Source: Myxococcales bacterium
GTDB taxonomy: Bacteria > Myxococcota_A > Polyangia > Haliangiales > Haliangiaceae
Direction: 5' to 3'
Length of the DNA stretch: 40,677 bases
NCBI GenBank assembly: GCA_028287115.1
Contig: JAQBQF010000193.1
Location: 1-40,677, forward strand
Shown piece after piece: positions 24,743 through 33,290 of this stretch. A program made the translations under genes and the position numbers. Each line of letters starts with the position of its first letter. Position 1 is the first letter of the stretch. Under the pieces are notes generated by a model. That model was given only the letters and a program-made list of their open reading frames with translations, made no database searches and was not told the DNA's origin.

Positions 24743-25267
24743 GTGACACCGTTCAGCTTCGAGCACGTATTTGCCGCCCCGTCGACGGAAGCCGTGTTCG
24801 CCGCCTACTGGGATCCCACCCATCAAACGGTTCAGGATGAGGCGGTCTCGATCGCGCGACGAGACATCGTGGAGCTCGATGACCGAGGCGACCAGCTCCG
24901 GCGAGTCAGCCGGGTGTTCCCGAAGAAGCAACTTCCCGCACTGATCCGGTCCCTCGTGCCAGGTCAGCTGCACTACCTGGAGACCGCGATCTGGACCCGA
25001 AAGCTCGACGAGATCGCGATCGACATCTGGTTCGGCAAGCGGGTCCACACCTGCGGAATTTATCGACTCGAGCGTAAGGGTCCCGATGAGATCCGGCGCA
25101 CGTATCGAGGCGAAGTGTCGGTGGATATCGCCCTGGTCGCAGGCCGGATCGAGCGCGGGATCGTCTGCGAGCTCGAGTGTTCGATGCCACTTGCCGCGGC
25201 GTGCACCCAGCGCTGGCTGGAAGCCCACGCGGCCGACGATCTTCGGTCTGTGGCAGCTCGGGCTTAA
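24743..25267 (+). CDS. DUF2505-like / START-fold (SRPBCC) protein
   Basis: 174 residues from GTG 24743 (VTPFSFEHVFAAPSTEAVFA), preceded by GGAGA at 24728-24732. The frame is open to 24677, but that extension lacks family features. FSFEHVFAAPSTEAVFAAYWD resembles the opening strand-helix of DUF2505, a branch of the helix-grip SRPBCC superfamily that binds hydrophobic ligands. The middle (LVPGQLHYLETAIWTRKLDE) and end (RGIVCELECSMPLAAACTQRW) fit the long C-terminal helix. There is no signal peptide. It lies 32 bp before the kinase gene on the same strand. Ligand and role unknown. Confidence 0.7.
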   Translation: MTPFSFEHVFAAPSTEAVFAAYWDPTHQTVQDEAVSIARRDIVELDDRGDQLRRVSRVFPKKQLPALIRSLVPGQLHYLETAIWTRKLDEIAIDIWFGKRVHTCGIYRLERKGPDEIRRTYRGEVSVDIALVAGRIERGIVCELECSMPLAAACTQRWLEAHAADDLRSVAARA

Positions 25268-25292
25268 ATCGAGTTAAGTCCTCGGGCATAAT
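25263..25292 (+). promoter_or_regulatory. Possible leaderless promoter with overlapping inverted repeat
   Basis: CATAAT at 25287-25292 is a good -10 box. TTAAAT at 25264-25269 sits 17 bp upstream as a weak -35. Transcription would begin about 7 bases after the -10, at or next to the GTG (25300) of the kinase gene, giving a leaderless mRNA. CTTAA-N6-TTAAG (25263-25278) is a perfect inverted repeat across the -35 and could be an operator. Confidence 0.4.
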
Positions 25293-25299
25293 AGCCTTC

Positions 25300-27000
25300 G
25301 TGACGATTCCGGCGGGGACGCTCGTCCCTCGCGATGCGAGAGATTTCGGCAGCTATCAGCTCATCGCGAAGCTCGCGACGGGTGGCATGGCGGAGATCTA
25401 TCTCGCGCGGCCATCGTCTGCGCCGACGTCAAAAGACGTCTTGGTCCTGAAGCGGATCCTCCCGCACCTCGCGGAAGACGATCACTTCGTGACGATGTTC
25501 CGCGACGAAGCGGATCTCGCGAGCAAGCTCGTTCACAAGAACGTCTGCAACGTCCAGTCGTTCGGTCAGTACGGCGGGACGTGGTTCATCGCGATGGAGT
25601 ACCTGCACGGGGTACCGCTGTCGCGCATGATGACGAAGCTGTCGAAGGCCGGGAAGATGCTCGACTACCGCATCGTCGCGGCGATCATCTGCCAGGCGTG
25701 CGAAGGCCTGCACGCTGCGCACGAGGCGCGTGGTGCCGAGGGCGAGCTCCTCGGTGTCGTGCATCGCGATGTCTCGCCACCGAACATGATGGTGATCTCC
25801 GACGGCACGGTGAAGCTCCTCGATTTCGGCATCGCCAAAGCGCGCGGTGCGAACTCGCGGACGCGCACCGGCACCGTCAAAGGCAAGAACGCGTACATGT
25901 CACCCGAGCAGATCCTCGGCAAGCCGCTCGATCGGCGGAGCGACATCTTCGCGCTCGGCTGCGTGATGTACGAGATGCTGGCGATTCGCCGGCTGTTCCA
26001 CCGCGACTCCGACTTCCTGACGTTCAAGGCGATCACCGAGGAGCCGATTCCAGATATTCGCGAACGCCGTCCCGATCTGCCGCCCGGCATGCGCGCCGCG
26101 CTGATCCAGGCGATGGCTCGCGATCCGAACGGCCGCTTCGATACCGCGCAGCAGTTCGGCAATGCGATTCGCAACTCGGTCTCGACGCTCGGTGGACCCG
26201 CGGCACAGCAGGATCTCGCTCGCCTGTTGTTCACGGACTTCAGCGACGAGATGGCCGCGCGCGACGAGATCCTCAAGGCCGCCGACGATCCGAATGCCGC
26301 ACCGCTGACCGTCGGGATCGCGAAACCGGCGACGCCACCTCCAATCCCCGTCCGCCCGGCGAAAGCGCCGACCCAGGCCGGCGAGGTCCATCAGCCGACT
26401 CCCGCACGCGCGAAGCAGGTCACCGGCTCGATGGGTGCGCAGGGTGTTCCGTCGGTGATGGTCGCGCAGCCCACCGGCCGTATGCAGGTGCCGGATCTCG
26501 AGAACGTGCCCGATCTCAGCGCGGCGATCATGCCCGACACCTGGATGGAAGATCCGGGGACGAATCTGCTCAGCGCTCATCGCTGGAAGAGCCTTCGCAA
26601 CACGGCCATCGCGCTCGGGCTTGCCGTCGTCGCCGCGGTCGCGATCTTCTTCATCGTCAATCGGATGCACGACGAGACGCCTACTCGAATCGCCGCTGCG
26701 CCGAAGCTCGACGCAGGCGTCAAGATCGACGCGTACGAGGCGCCGCTCGACGCCAACGGCGATATCTCCCACGATGATATCTACGCGCTGTCGAAGTACG
26801 GCTTCTTCAGCATCAACGCGAGCGCCAAGACGTCGATCTACGTCGACGGCAAGCTGATCGGCGAGACGCCGCTGACCCGCCTGCCGCTGCAGCCGGGACC
26901 GCACACCGTCAAGGCGTCAGGCCCGCACGGCAAGTCCAAGCAGCTCAAGATCACGATCCTCGGCGGTCGCGATACGGACGAGGGCATGATCACCTGGTAA
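25300..27000 (+). CDS. Membrane Ser/Thr protein kinase with PEGA domain
   Basis: 566 residues from GTG 25300, the start that places the kinase fold near the N-terminus; the open frame to 25177 overlaps the previous gene. The Hanks-type kinase domain spans about 19-290: glycine loop LATGGMAEIYLA, Lys51 (VLVLKRIL), catalytic HRDVSPPN with Asp157, DFG at 175-177, then the YMSPEQ activation segment. A Pro/Ala linker (about 345-430) is followed by a membrane helix at about 434-456. A PEGA domain ends the protein (about 502-566: INASAKTSIYVDGKLIGETP). The kinase lies in the cytoplasm and PEGA outside. The signal and targets are unknown. Confidence 0.95.
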   Translation: MTIPAGTLVPRDARDFGSYQLIAKLATGGMAEIYLARPSSAPTSKDVLVLKRILPHLAEDDHFVTMFRDEADLASKLVHKNVCNVQSFGQYGGTWFIAMEYLHGVPLSRMMTKLSKAGKMLDYRIVAAIICQACEGLHAAHEARGAEGELLGVVHRDVSPPNMMVISDGTVKLLDFGIAKARGANSRTRTGTVKGKNAYMSPEQILGKPLDRRSDIFALGCVMYEMLAIRRLFHRDSDFLTFKAITEEPIPDIRERRPDLPPGMRAALIQAMARDPNGRFDTAQQFGNAIRNSVSTLGGPAAQQDLARLLFTDFSDEMAARDEILKAADDPNAAPLTVGIAKPATPPPIPVRPAKAPTQAGEVHQPTPARAKQVTGSMGAQGVPSVMVAQPTGRMQVPDLENVPDLSAAIMPDTWMEDPGTNLLSAHRWKSLRNTAIALGLAVVAAVAIFFIVNRMHDETPTRIAAAPKLDAGVKIDAYEAPLDANGDISHDDIYALSKYGFFSINASAKTSIYVDGKLIGETPLTRLPLQPGPHTVKASGPHGKSKQLKITILGGRDTDEGMITW

Positions 27001-27010
27001 ACGAAGTGCG

Positions 27011-27616
27011 ATGACCGGGCCGTTACAGTTGGTGGCGGCGGCGGGTTTGGGACTGGGCTTGGGAATTGTCACCGGCATGCCGCTCGGTGTCGTCAATATC
27101 GCGATCGTCGATGCGGCGACCGCGGGCAACAAGCGATTCGCGGTGAGCCTCGGCATCGGCGGCGCGCTCGCGGACAGCGTTCACGCGGCGCTCGCGTTCG
27201 CCGGCGTTGGTCACATCATCACGCAACATCCCGAGTGGACGCGGATCATGGCGGTCGTCGCCGCGGCGATGATCGTCGGCTACGCCGTGCTCGCGTGGCA
27301 CAACCGTCATCGCAAGCGCGAGCCCGGCGGCAACGGCCTCGTGACCGGCCTCGTGCTGACGCTGCCAAATCCCGGCGCCCTCGCGGCCTGGGTCGCGGTC
27401 GCGGCTTCGATATGGCCCGACATCTCGATCGCAAACGCGCTCGTCCTCGGTGCGGGTGTCGGATTCGGCTCGGCGGCTTGGTTCTATCTGCTCGCGACGA
27501 GTGTCGCGAAGGTCCGGCGCGATCATCCGGCGCTTCGCATCGTTCCGCGCGCCGCACTCGTCGTGCTCGTCGCGATCGCAGCAACCGGCCTCGTGCGCGC
27601 GTACTACGGCGTCTAG
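27011..27616 (+). CDS. LysE/RhtB-type amino-acid exporter family protein
   Basis: 201 residues with about six membrane helices. GIVTGMPLGVVNIAIVDAAT and the following GIGGALADSVHAALAFAGVG match the LysE N-terminus, and the LVLTLPNPGALAAWVAVAA block is the conserved central motif. Members export amino acids or related compounds by proton exchange. It starts 10 bp after the kinase stop, without a clear ribosome site, so coupling to the kinase transcript is likely. Length is normal. Substrate cannot be told. Confidence 0.88.
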   Translation: MTGPLQLVAAAGLGLGLGIVTGMPLGVVNIAIVDAATAGNKRFAVSLGIGGALADSVHAALAFAGVGHIITQHPEWTRIMAVVAAAMIVGYAVLAWHNRHRKREPGGNGLVTGLVLTLPNPGALAAWVAVAASIWPDISIANALVLGAGVGFGSAAWFYLLATSVAKVRRDHPALRIVPRAALVVLVAIAATGLVRAYYGV

Positions 27617-27652
27617 GCGATCGGGCCCCGGTTAGGGCAGAATGCACCAGCG

Positions 27653-30409
27653 ATGGCATGTCCCGACGACGTGATGCTGACGAACCTCGTTGGCAACGGT
27701 CTGCCGGCCGAGCGGCACAGCGAGATCGTCGCGCACATGGATCAGTGTCCGTCGTGCCTCGCTCTCGTTGCCGAGCTGATGCGGGCGCACCCACAGCGCC
27801 TGGCCGCTCATACGCGGGTCGATCGCTACGTCATCGAGCGTTGCCTCGGCGCGGGCGCGATGGGCGTCGTCTACGCCGCACATGATCCGCAGCTCGAGCG
27901 GCGCGTCGCGCTCAAGTTGCTTCAGCCTTCGCAGCATCGCGACGAGCTCGTGCCGCGCCTGCTGCGCGAAGCGCGCATGATGGCGCAACTGTCACATCCG
28001 AACGTGGTCGCCGTGCACGAGGCAGGTTCGATCGACGGTACGCCGTTCGTCGTGATGGAGCAGATCGAAGGCCAAGATCTCGGCGCCTGGTGTGCGGCCG
28101 CACCGCGCGGCGTCGACGAGCTCGTGCGCATCGTCGCCGACGTCGCGCGAGGGCTCGCCGCGGTGCACGGCGTCGGGCTCGTTCACCGCGACGTCAAGCC
28201 AGGAAACATCCTGGTCGGCAAGGATGGGCGCGCACGACTCGGCGACTTCGGTCTCGCAGGGTTTCACGAGCCGGGCGAACACGCGGACTCCGATCTCGAC
28301 AGCGATCTGCGTCTGACCCAGACCGGTCAGGTGGTCGGCACACCTGCGTACATGGCGCCGGAGCGCTTCCGCGGAGAAGACGCAGTGCCCGCGTCCGATC
28401 AGTTCAGCTTGTGCGTCGTGCTGTACGAGGCACTGTACGGGCAACGCCCTTTCGCGGGCGCGACGTTCGGCGAGCTCACCCGCGCGGTTCTTGCCGGCGA
28501 GATCCGCGAGCCGCGTTCCGATCGCCGCGTGCCGGCGTCGATCAAGCGTGCGATCGACCGCGGACTCGCGATCGATCCGAGTGCGCGATTTCCGTCGGTG
28601 TCGGCGCTCGCGGTTGCCCTCGAGCAGCGGCCGCGATCACGCACGAGGTGGGCGGCGGTCGCGGGTGTCGCGCTCCTAGCGATTGCAGGAGTCGCACTGT
28701 TCGTGCAGCCCGCGGCGACCGATCCATGCGCCGGCGGCGCGGGGGAGCTCGCGGAGATCTGGAATCCCGAGCGCCACGCCACATTGCAGCGCGTCTTCGC
28801 GGCGAGCGACCGGCCGTTCGCGGTAGCGACAGCGACACACGTGGCGGAAGGTCTCGATCGTTACGCGGCTGGGTGGATCGACGCCCATCATGCAAGTTGC
28901 GTCGCGAACCGCGTGCGCCATGTCGAGTCCGACGCGCTGTTCGATCGACGGTTGGAGTGCCTGGAGCAACGCAAGCGTGGGCTCGTAGCACTCACCGCGG
29001 TGCTCACCGCCACACCGACGGCGGGAGAGATCGAGCGTTCCAGCGCGGCCGTGGTCGCCATGTCGCCCGTGAGCGATTGCACGGATGTCCAGATGCGAGC
29101 CGAGACGATGGCACGGCCGAGCGATCCGGCAGCGCGAACCGCACTCGCCGCGCTCGAACAGCGTGCGGCTCGGCTCAAAGCCCAGCACGATCTCGGCAAC
29201 TACAAGGCCGCGCTGGCCGATGCAAAGTCGCTCGTCGCCGACCAAGCCAAGCTCGATTATCCGCCACTCGCGATGTCTACGCTGGGCCTGCAGGCAATGT
29301 TGCAGCTCCGGACCGGCGATGACAAAGGCAGCGAGGCAAGCTTTCGCGCTGCACTCGCGGCGGCGGCCCGCGCTCACGATGACGCCGAGATCGTTCGCTT
29401 GTGGGGCGCGCTGCTCAACGTGATCGGCGTGATCGAAGGCCGTCCCGATGCGGCGCTCGCGCTGGTCGATACCGCGAAGCTCGCGCTCGTGCGTGCCGGC
29501 TCGCCGCCCGCGCTCGAAGCCAAGCTCGACACCAACATCGGTGCCGTGATGCGCGCAAAGGGTGACCTCGCGGGTGCCCACGGCACGCTTGCACGCGCAC
29601 TCGCGACCAGCGAACGCGTTTACGGCACCGACGCGCCGGAGAGCATGACGACGATGACGAACTACGCGAACGTGCTGTGGACCCAGGGCGCGCACGCCGA
29701 GGCGCTCGCGATCGACGAACGGATCCTCGCGATCCAGACCCGCGTTCATGGCGCGGAGCATCCGTTCGCGGCACAGGCGCGCGTCAACATCGCCGCGGTG
29801 CTCGACACGATGGGCGATCACGCGCGCGCCATCACCGAGACCAAAGCCGCACTCGCCATCCTCGAGCCCGCATGGGGGAAAGCTCACAAGAGCGTGCTGG
29901 TCCTGTGGAACAACCTCGGCGTCGCGCTCGGCAATCAGGGCAACGTCGCCGAGGCGACCGCCGCATTCGAACACGTGCTCGCGGCAGAACAGCAGGCGCC
30001 GGTCGCGGCCGCAGATGCGATGAACGGGCTCGCGAAGCTCGCGCTCGGAGCGGGCGACCCGGCGCGTGCCGCGGCGATGCTCGAGCGCAGCCTGGGCTTG
30101 CGCGAGAAACACCAAGGCCCGACGCATCCTGATGTCGGGATCGCGCTCGTCAATCTCGGCGACGCGCTTCGCGCGCAAAGCAAGTGCGCCGATGCGTTGC
30201 CGCGCTACGAACGTGCGCTGCCGCTGCTCGAGGCTTCGCTCGGCAAGGAACACGGATTTGTCGCTCAGGGGCTCGCCGGCGAAGGCCGCTGCCTGCTCGA
30301 TCTCGGCCGGCGCGCCGCCGCGGTGCCCGTCCTCGAGCGGGCTCGCGCGATCGCGACGTCAACAGCCAACACCGAGCTCGCGAAGCAGATCGCTGCCTGG
30401 TTACGGTGA
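27653..30409 (+). CDS. Ser/Thr protein kinase with N-terminal anti-sigma-type zinc finger and C-terminal TPR array
   Basis: 918 residues. Residues 1-45 hold a ZAS-like zinc motif, His28-x3-Cys32-x2-Cys35 (HMDQCPSC) with Cys3 upstream, as in anti-sigma factors. The kinase domain spans about 59-320: loop LGAGAMGVVYAA, Lys88, HRDVKPGN with Asp180, DFG from Asp198, then APERF. One membrane helix lies at about 331-352. The large C-terminal part is helical, and from about residue 520 shows TPRs (TNYANVLWTQGAHAEALAID, LWNNLGVALGNQGNVAEATA, LVNLGDALRAQSKCADALPR). It meets the sigma factor gene 30401-31225 tail to tail with a 9-bp overlap. Predicted membrane sensor kinase with outside TPRs. Confidence 0.94.
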   Translation: MACPDDVMLTNLVGNGLPAERHSEIVAHMDQCPSCLALVAELMRAHPQRLAAHTRVDRYVIERCLGAGAMGVVYAAHDPQLERRVALKLLQPSQHRDELVPRLLREARMMAQLSHPNVVAVHEAGSIDGTPFVVMEQIEGQDLGAWCAAAPRGVDELVRIVADVARGLAAVHGVGLVHRDVKPGNILVGKDGRARLGDFGLAGFHEPGEHADSDLDSDLRLTQTGQVVGTPAYMAPERFRGEDAVPASDQFSLCVVLYEALYGQRPFAGATFGELTRAVLAGEIREPRSDRRVPASIKRAIDRGLAIDPSARFPSVSALAVALEQRPRSRTRWAAVAGVALLAIAGVALFVQPAATDPCAGGAGELAEIWNPERHATLQRVFAASDRPFAVATATHVAEGLDRYAAGWIDAHHASCVANRVRHVESDALFDRRLECLEQRKRGLVALTAVLTATPTAGEIERSSAAVVAMSPVSDCTDVQMRAETMARPSDPAARTALAALEQRAARLKAQHDLGNYKAALADAKSLVADQAKLDYPPLAMSTLGLQAMLQLRTGDDKGSEASFRAALAAAARAHDDAEIVRLWGALLNVIGVIEGRPDAALALVDTAKLALVRAGSPPALEAKLDTNIGAVMRAKGDLAGAHGTLARALATSERVYGTDAPESMTTMTNYANVLWTQGAHAEALAIDERILAIQTRVHGAEHPFAAQARVNIAAVLDTMGDHARAITETKAALAILEPAWGKAHKSVLVLWNNLGVALGNQGNVAEATAAFEHVLAAEQQAPVAAADAMNGLAKLALGAGDPARAAAMLERSLGLREKHQGPTHPDVGIALVNLGDALRAQSKCADALPRYERALPLLEASLGKEHGFVAQGLAGEGRCLLDLGRRAAAVPVLERARAIATSTANTELAKQIAAWLR

Positions 30410-31225
30410 GCTCACGGCGAGCACGCGCGACAAGCTGAGATCGAGCTGGCTCGTGACGAGCGCGCCTAGCTCGAGGAGCTCGGCCCCGTGCAACTGGGTC
30501 GTCCGTGCGAGCAGCTTGCGGGTCTCGGCAGCGACGCGGTCGCGAGCGCGCTCGATCTGCCGTGCCGCGGTCGCGCGGTGGATCTGATAGAGCTTCGCGA
30601 TGTCGTCGATCGTCAGGCCATCGACGAGGTGGAGCCGCAACACGCTGCGCTCGCGTGGTTCGAGCTCGGAGACGGCGGCTTCGAACGCGTCCTTGAGCTC
30701 GGCGCGGTAGCGCGCTCGCAGGTGGTCGCGTGCGGGATCGCCGCTCGCCGCGAGGTCGTCGGCTGCCGCGGCGTCGTCGTGGCGCGCAGCCGCACGCCCG
30801 TTCGCGCGCAGCCAGTCGATCGCTGCACGCGTCGCGATCACCGCGATCAGGCTGTCGAGCGCACCCCGACCCACGGCACCACCGATATAGCGCGGCTCGC
30901 CCGAAAGCAGCCGTTCGCGCACGATCTGGCGGATCTCGTCGATCACGTGACTCGGCAGTCGCTTCCGTGCAAGCACGTCGCCGACGCGCGAGATGTAGAT
31001 CCGATCGAGCGCGGCGAGTGCGGGCTTCACGTCGGCGACACACGCCGTTCCGAGATAGATCTCGGCGGCGCGAGCCTGAAGCTGATCGGCGCCGACGCCC
31101 TCGGCGATCGCGGTGCGGATCACGCCCAATAGCGACTCGGGAGCGAGCTGCAGATCGCCAAACGTCTCGATCCCTGCGGCGGCGACCGCTATCGCGAGCT
31201 CGGCTTCATCGGGTGCGACCGGCAC
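30401..31225 (-). CDS. Sigma-70-family factor, Myxococcales family 1 type
   Basis: 274 residues from GTG (complement of 31223-31225). The N-terminal ~110 residues form a helical region with EIYLGTACVADVKPALAALD, followed by GAVGRGALDSLIAVIATRAAIDWL (region 2-like). A region 4 helix-turn-helix lies at about 203-232 (GLTIDDIAKLYQIHRATAARQ). The arrangement, including the extended N-terminus, is what I know as the Sig-70_gmx1 family, found in multiple copies in myxobacteria and often next to protein kinases. The overlap with the zinc-finger kinase gene supports a functional pair. Its promoter lies in the 120 bp shared with the divergent 31346 operon. Confidence 0.85.
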   Translation of the reverse strand: MPVAPDEAELAIAVAAAGIETFGDLQLAPESLLGVIRTAIAEGVGADQLQARAAEIYLGTACVADVKPALAALDRIYISRVGDVLARKRLPSHVIDEIRQIVRERLLSGEPRYIGGAVGRGALDSLIAVIATRAAIDWLRANGRAAARHDDAAAADDLAASGDPARDHLRARYRAELKDAFEAAVSELEPRERSVLRLHLVDGLTIDDIAKLYQIHRATAARQIERARDRVAAETRKLLARTTQLHGAELLELGALVTSQLDLSLSRVLAVSSP

Positions 31226-31345
31226 GAGCCCGATCCTCTCATGTCGTTCGAAATCGGGTGGTTACGAAGTTCCGCGAAAAACATCGCGACCGGCCGCGAC
31301 CGCGTTCGTTCTCGGGGTGCGCCGGTAGTGGCGGCAGGAGATGTC

Positions 31346-31579
31346 ATGAAGCTCGCGACCTTGATGTGTGTGATGGCGATGATCTGGAGTGCGGCGGTGC
31401 TGCTCAAGCTGGCGACCGCGCGCAGCCGCGGCGAGCCGTATCGGTTCACGCAATGGGACGGTGGTCTGATGTTGCGAGGCACCACGCTCGGCGGTGCGGG
31501 CATGGTCGGGTTCGCGGTGTTTGTGGCGGTGCTTGGATCGATCGCCGCCTACGAGCTCGTGCACTGGGCTCGCCTGTGA
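31346..31579 (+). CDS. Small two-helix membrane protein
   Basis: 77 residues from the ATG at 31346, with AGGAG at 31336-31340; the open frame from 31241 is less likely. It has two membrane helices (LMCVMAMIWSAAVLLKLA and GGAGMVGFAVFVAVLGSIAAY) joined by a loop with RFTQWDGGLMLRG. No named family. Its stop overlaps the GTG start of the next gene (GTGA, 31576-31579), and it is the first of four coupled envelope genes to 33775. Confidence 0.75.
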   Translation: MKLATLMCVMAMIWSAAVLLKLATARSRGEPYRFTQWDGGLMLRGTTLGGAGMVGFAVFVAVLGSIAAYELVHWARL

Positions 31580-32445
31580 GGGCGGCAATGCCATTCGTCG
31601 CGATCGCACTCTCGGGCTGTATCGCGCCGGTGTTGTCGCTCGTGTTCCCTCCCGCGCGTGTGCCTGCCGGCGACGGCGAGCTCAGCGAAGCCGCGAAGGA
31701 CCGGCTCGTCGCGCGACCAAGATCGGCTCTTGTCGAAGCGACGCGCGAGGCCCTCGACGCGGCGGTGAAGTCTCCCGGCGATGTACGGCTCGCGCGGCGC
31801 GCTGCTGTGATGGTGCGCGACGTCGCCGGTGGCCACGATCCAGCGCTCGCCGAGCTGCAACCCACCACCGAGCGCGTGCTCGATCAGCTGATCTCCACGC
31901 AACCCTGCCCCGGCCTCGTCGATGCGGCCGCGACATGGATCGCGCTCGGGGATCCGCAGCGCGGTGGCTCGGCCTACGTGCGAGCCGCTCACGATTGTGG
32001 AAACGTCGACGCAGCGATCGCGGCGGTCTCGCCTCTCCGCGGCGCCCAGCGCTGCAACGAAGCGATCGCCGCGTTGCGAGCCGCGTGGCCCCTCGTCGAT
32101 CGCAATGACGCGCATGCGATCGCGCTGCTCGACGGCGTCACCGCGTGCAGCGACGCGATCTCGTTGCGTCGCAACCTCAGCTTCGCGCCCGCCGACGTTG
32201 TCGATGACTACTTCGCTCTCCTCGAAGCGCGCCGGCAAGAGCAAGCCGAGCAGGAGCGTCGTTCCGAGCTCGAGCGCGCTCGGCGCGCGGCACAAAGCCA
32301 GGCTGCCTTCGCGAGCTCGCAGTGCGAATCGGAGTGCAACGCCGCGATCGCGTCCTGCGACTCGAGCTGCGCCGGAAGTCCGTCCTGCAACCAACGCTGC
32401 TCCAGCATCGGCCACGTGTGTCGTTCCGGATGCGGTGGCTACTGA
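31576..32445 (+). CDS. Lipoprotein with C-terminal array of four C-x3-C motifs
   Basis: 289 residues from GTG 31576 (GTGA coupling); ATG 31588 is an alternative. A short signal ends in the lipobox ALSGC. The body (about 20-240) is Ala-rich and helical, with repeated CGN/CNE-type Cys positions (STQPCPGLVDAAATWIALGD; AAHDCGNVDAAIAAV; AQRCNEAIAALRAAW) that suggest helical-hairpin repeats. A coiled-coil-like RRQEQAEQERRSELERARRA segment leads to the tail (about 250-286), which contains eight cysteines in the order C3C-6-C3C-5-C3C-6-C3C. No named domain. Predicted envelope lipoprotein with a disulfide-rich or metal-binding end. Confidence 0.82.
   Translation: MRAAMPFVAIALSGCIAPVLSLVFPPARVPAGDGELSEAAKDRLVARPRSALVEATREALDAAVKSPGDVRLARRAAVMVRDVAGGHDPALAELQPTTERVLDQLISTQPCPGLVDAAATWIALGDPQRGGSAYVRAAHDCGNVDAAIAAVSPLRGAQRCNEAIAALRAAWPLVDRNDAHAIALLDGVTACSDAISLRRNLSFAPADVVDDYFALLEARRQEQAEQERRSELERARRAAQSQAAFASSQCESECNAAIASCDSSCAGSPSCNQRCSSIGHVCRSGCGGY
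32323..32433 (+). other. Tail segment with four evenly spaced C-x3-C motifs
   Basis: Codes for residues 250-286 of the lipoprotein: CESEC, CDSSC, CNQRC and CRSGC, separated by 6, 5 and 6 residues. The regular spacing suggests two stacked helical hairpins held by disulfides. Confidence 0.85.
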
Positions 32446-32456
32446 AAGTATCGCTC

Positions 32457-33290
32457 ATGTCGAGACGCGCAATCACCTCGTTCATCTTCATCCTCGGCAT
32501 CCCGTCTCCTGCACTCGCAGGATCCGCGAACGTCGACGTCGTCGCAGGCCCTCCGATCGAAGCCGCACCCGCCACCGATGTCGACCCCGACGTCGCTGCC
32601 CGCCTCGATGCCGCCGAGCGCACCGCCTCCGCGAATGCACCGATCCCAGACCTCGAGCGCGCACTCGATCAGGTGCTCGTGCTCTACGAGAGCCCCGATC
32701 CGTTCTCGACCGCGCAACGCACGAATGCTCGAGCGCGTTCGATCGCCATCCTCGGGCAGCTCGGCGCGCACGCGCGTGCCGGCGGCAGCCTCGAGCTCGC
32801 CGCGCGAGCGTTCGATGCGCGCTGGTCGATCGCCGGCCAACCGCATGATCCCGAGCTCGCGAGCGTGCTCACGACATGGGCCGAACGCGACGCCAAGACT
32901 GCGCCGCCAAACGCGCTCTATCTCGCACGCCGCGCCCGTCGAAGCGATCCGCAAAATGGCCGCGCCGCCGCGCTCGACGACGATCTCAGCCGCAATCACC
33001 GGGTATGGCCGGGCCGGGCCGCGATCGTCGTCGGCCTGGTCGCGCTCGCCGTGGGCATCTACGCGGAGTCCCGTGTCAGCTCGATCGGCAACGAGCTCGG
33101 TGCCCGCCCGCACATGCGTGACGAGATCGATCAGATGCTCTCGGAACGTCACGCGTACGACGTGATCGGCACGACCCTGCTGAGTGCATCACCCGTGCTC
33201 ATGGTCGGCGGCTACCTGTTCATCCTGTCCGGGACACCATCCTACCGACCGACCTCGCCCGCCGAGTTGCCGGCACTGGGGGAGCGATGA
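32457..33290 (+). CDS. Exported membrane protein, unknown function
   Basis: 277 residues from the ATG at 32457 (MSRRAITSFIFILGIPSPAL), eleven bases after the lipoprotein stop. A signal peptide (about 1-21) precedes a helical region (about 40-175) with TPR-like features (LERALDQVLVLYESPDPF; LELAARAFDARWSIAG). Two membrane helices follow near 185-203 (AAIVVGLVALAVGIYAES) and 238-258 (LLSASPVLMVGGYLFILSG). The stop overlaps the next start (ATGA, 33287-33290). It is the third gene of the envelope operon. I do not recognise the family. Confidence 0.8.
   Translation: MSRRAITSFIFILGIPSPALAGSANVDVVAGPPIEAAPATDVDPDVAARLDAAERTASANAPIPDLERALDQVLVLYESPDPFSTAQRTNARARSIAILGQLGAHARAGGSLELAARAFDARWSIAGQPHDPELASVLTTWAERDAKTAPPNALYLARRARRSDPQNGRAAALDDDLSRNHRVWPGRAAIVVGLVALAVGIYAESRVSSIGNELGARPHMRDEIDQMLSERHAYDVIGTTLLSASPVLMVGGYLFILSGTPSYRPTSPAELPALGER

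Noticed and set aside
30730..31575. Long Arg-rich plus-strand frame before the 31576 lipoprotein
   Set aside because: It is antisense to the sigma factor gene and has the Arg/Ser-rich composition of frame shadows in GC-rich DNA; the real gene begins at 31576 or 31588.
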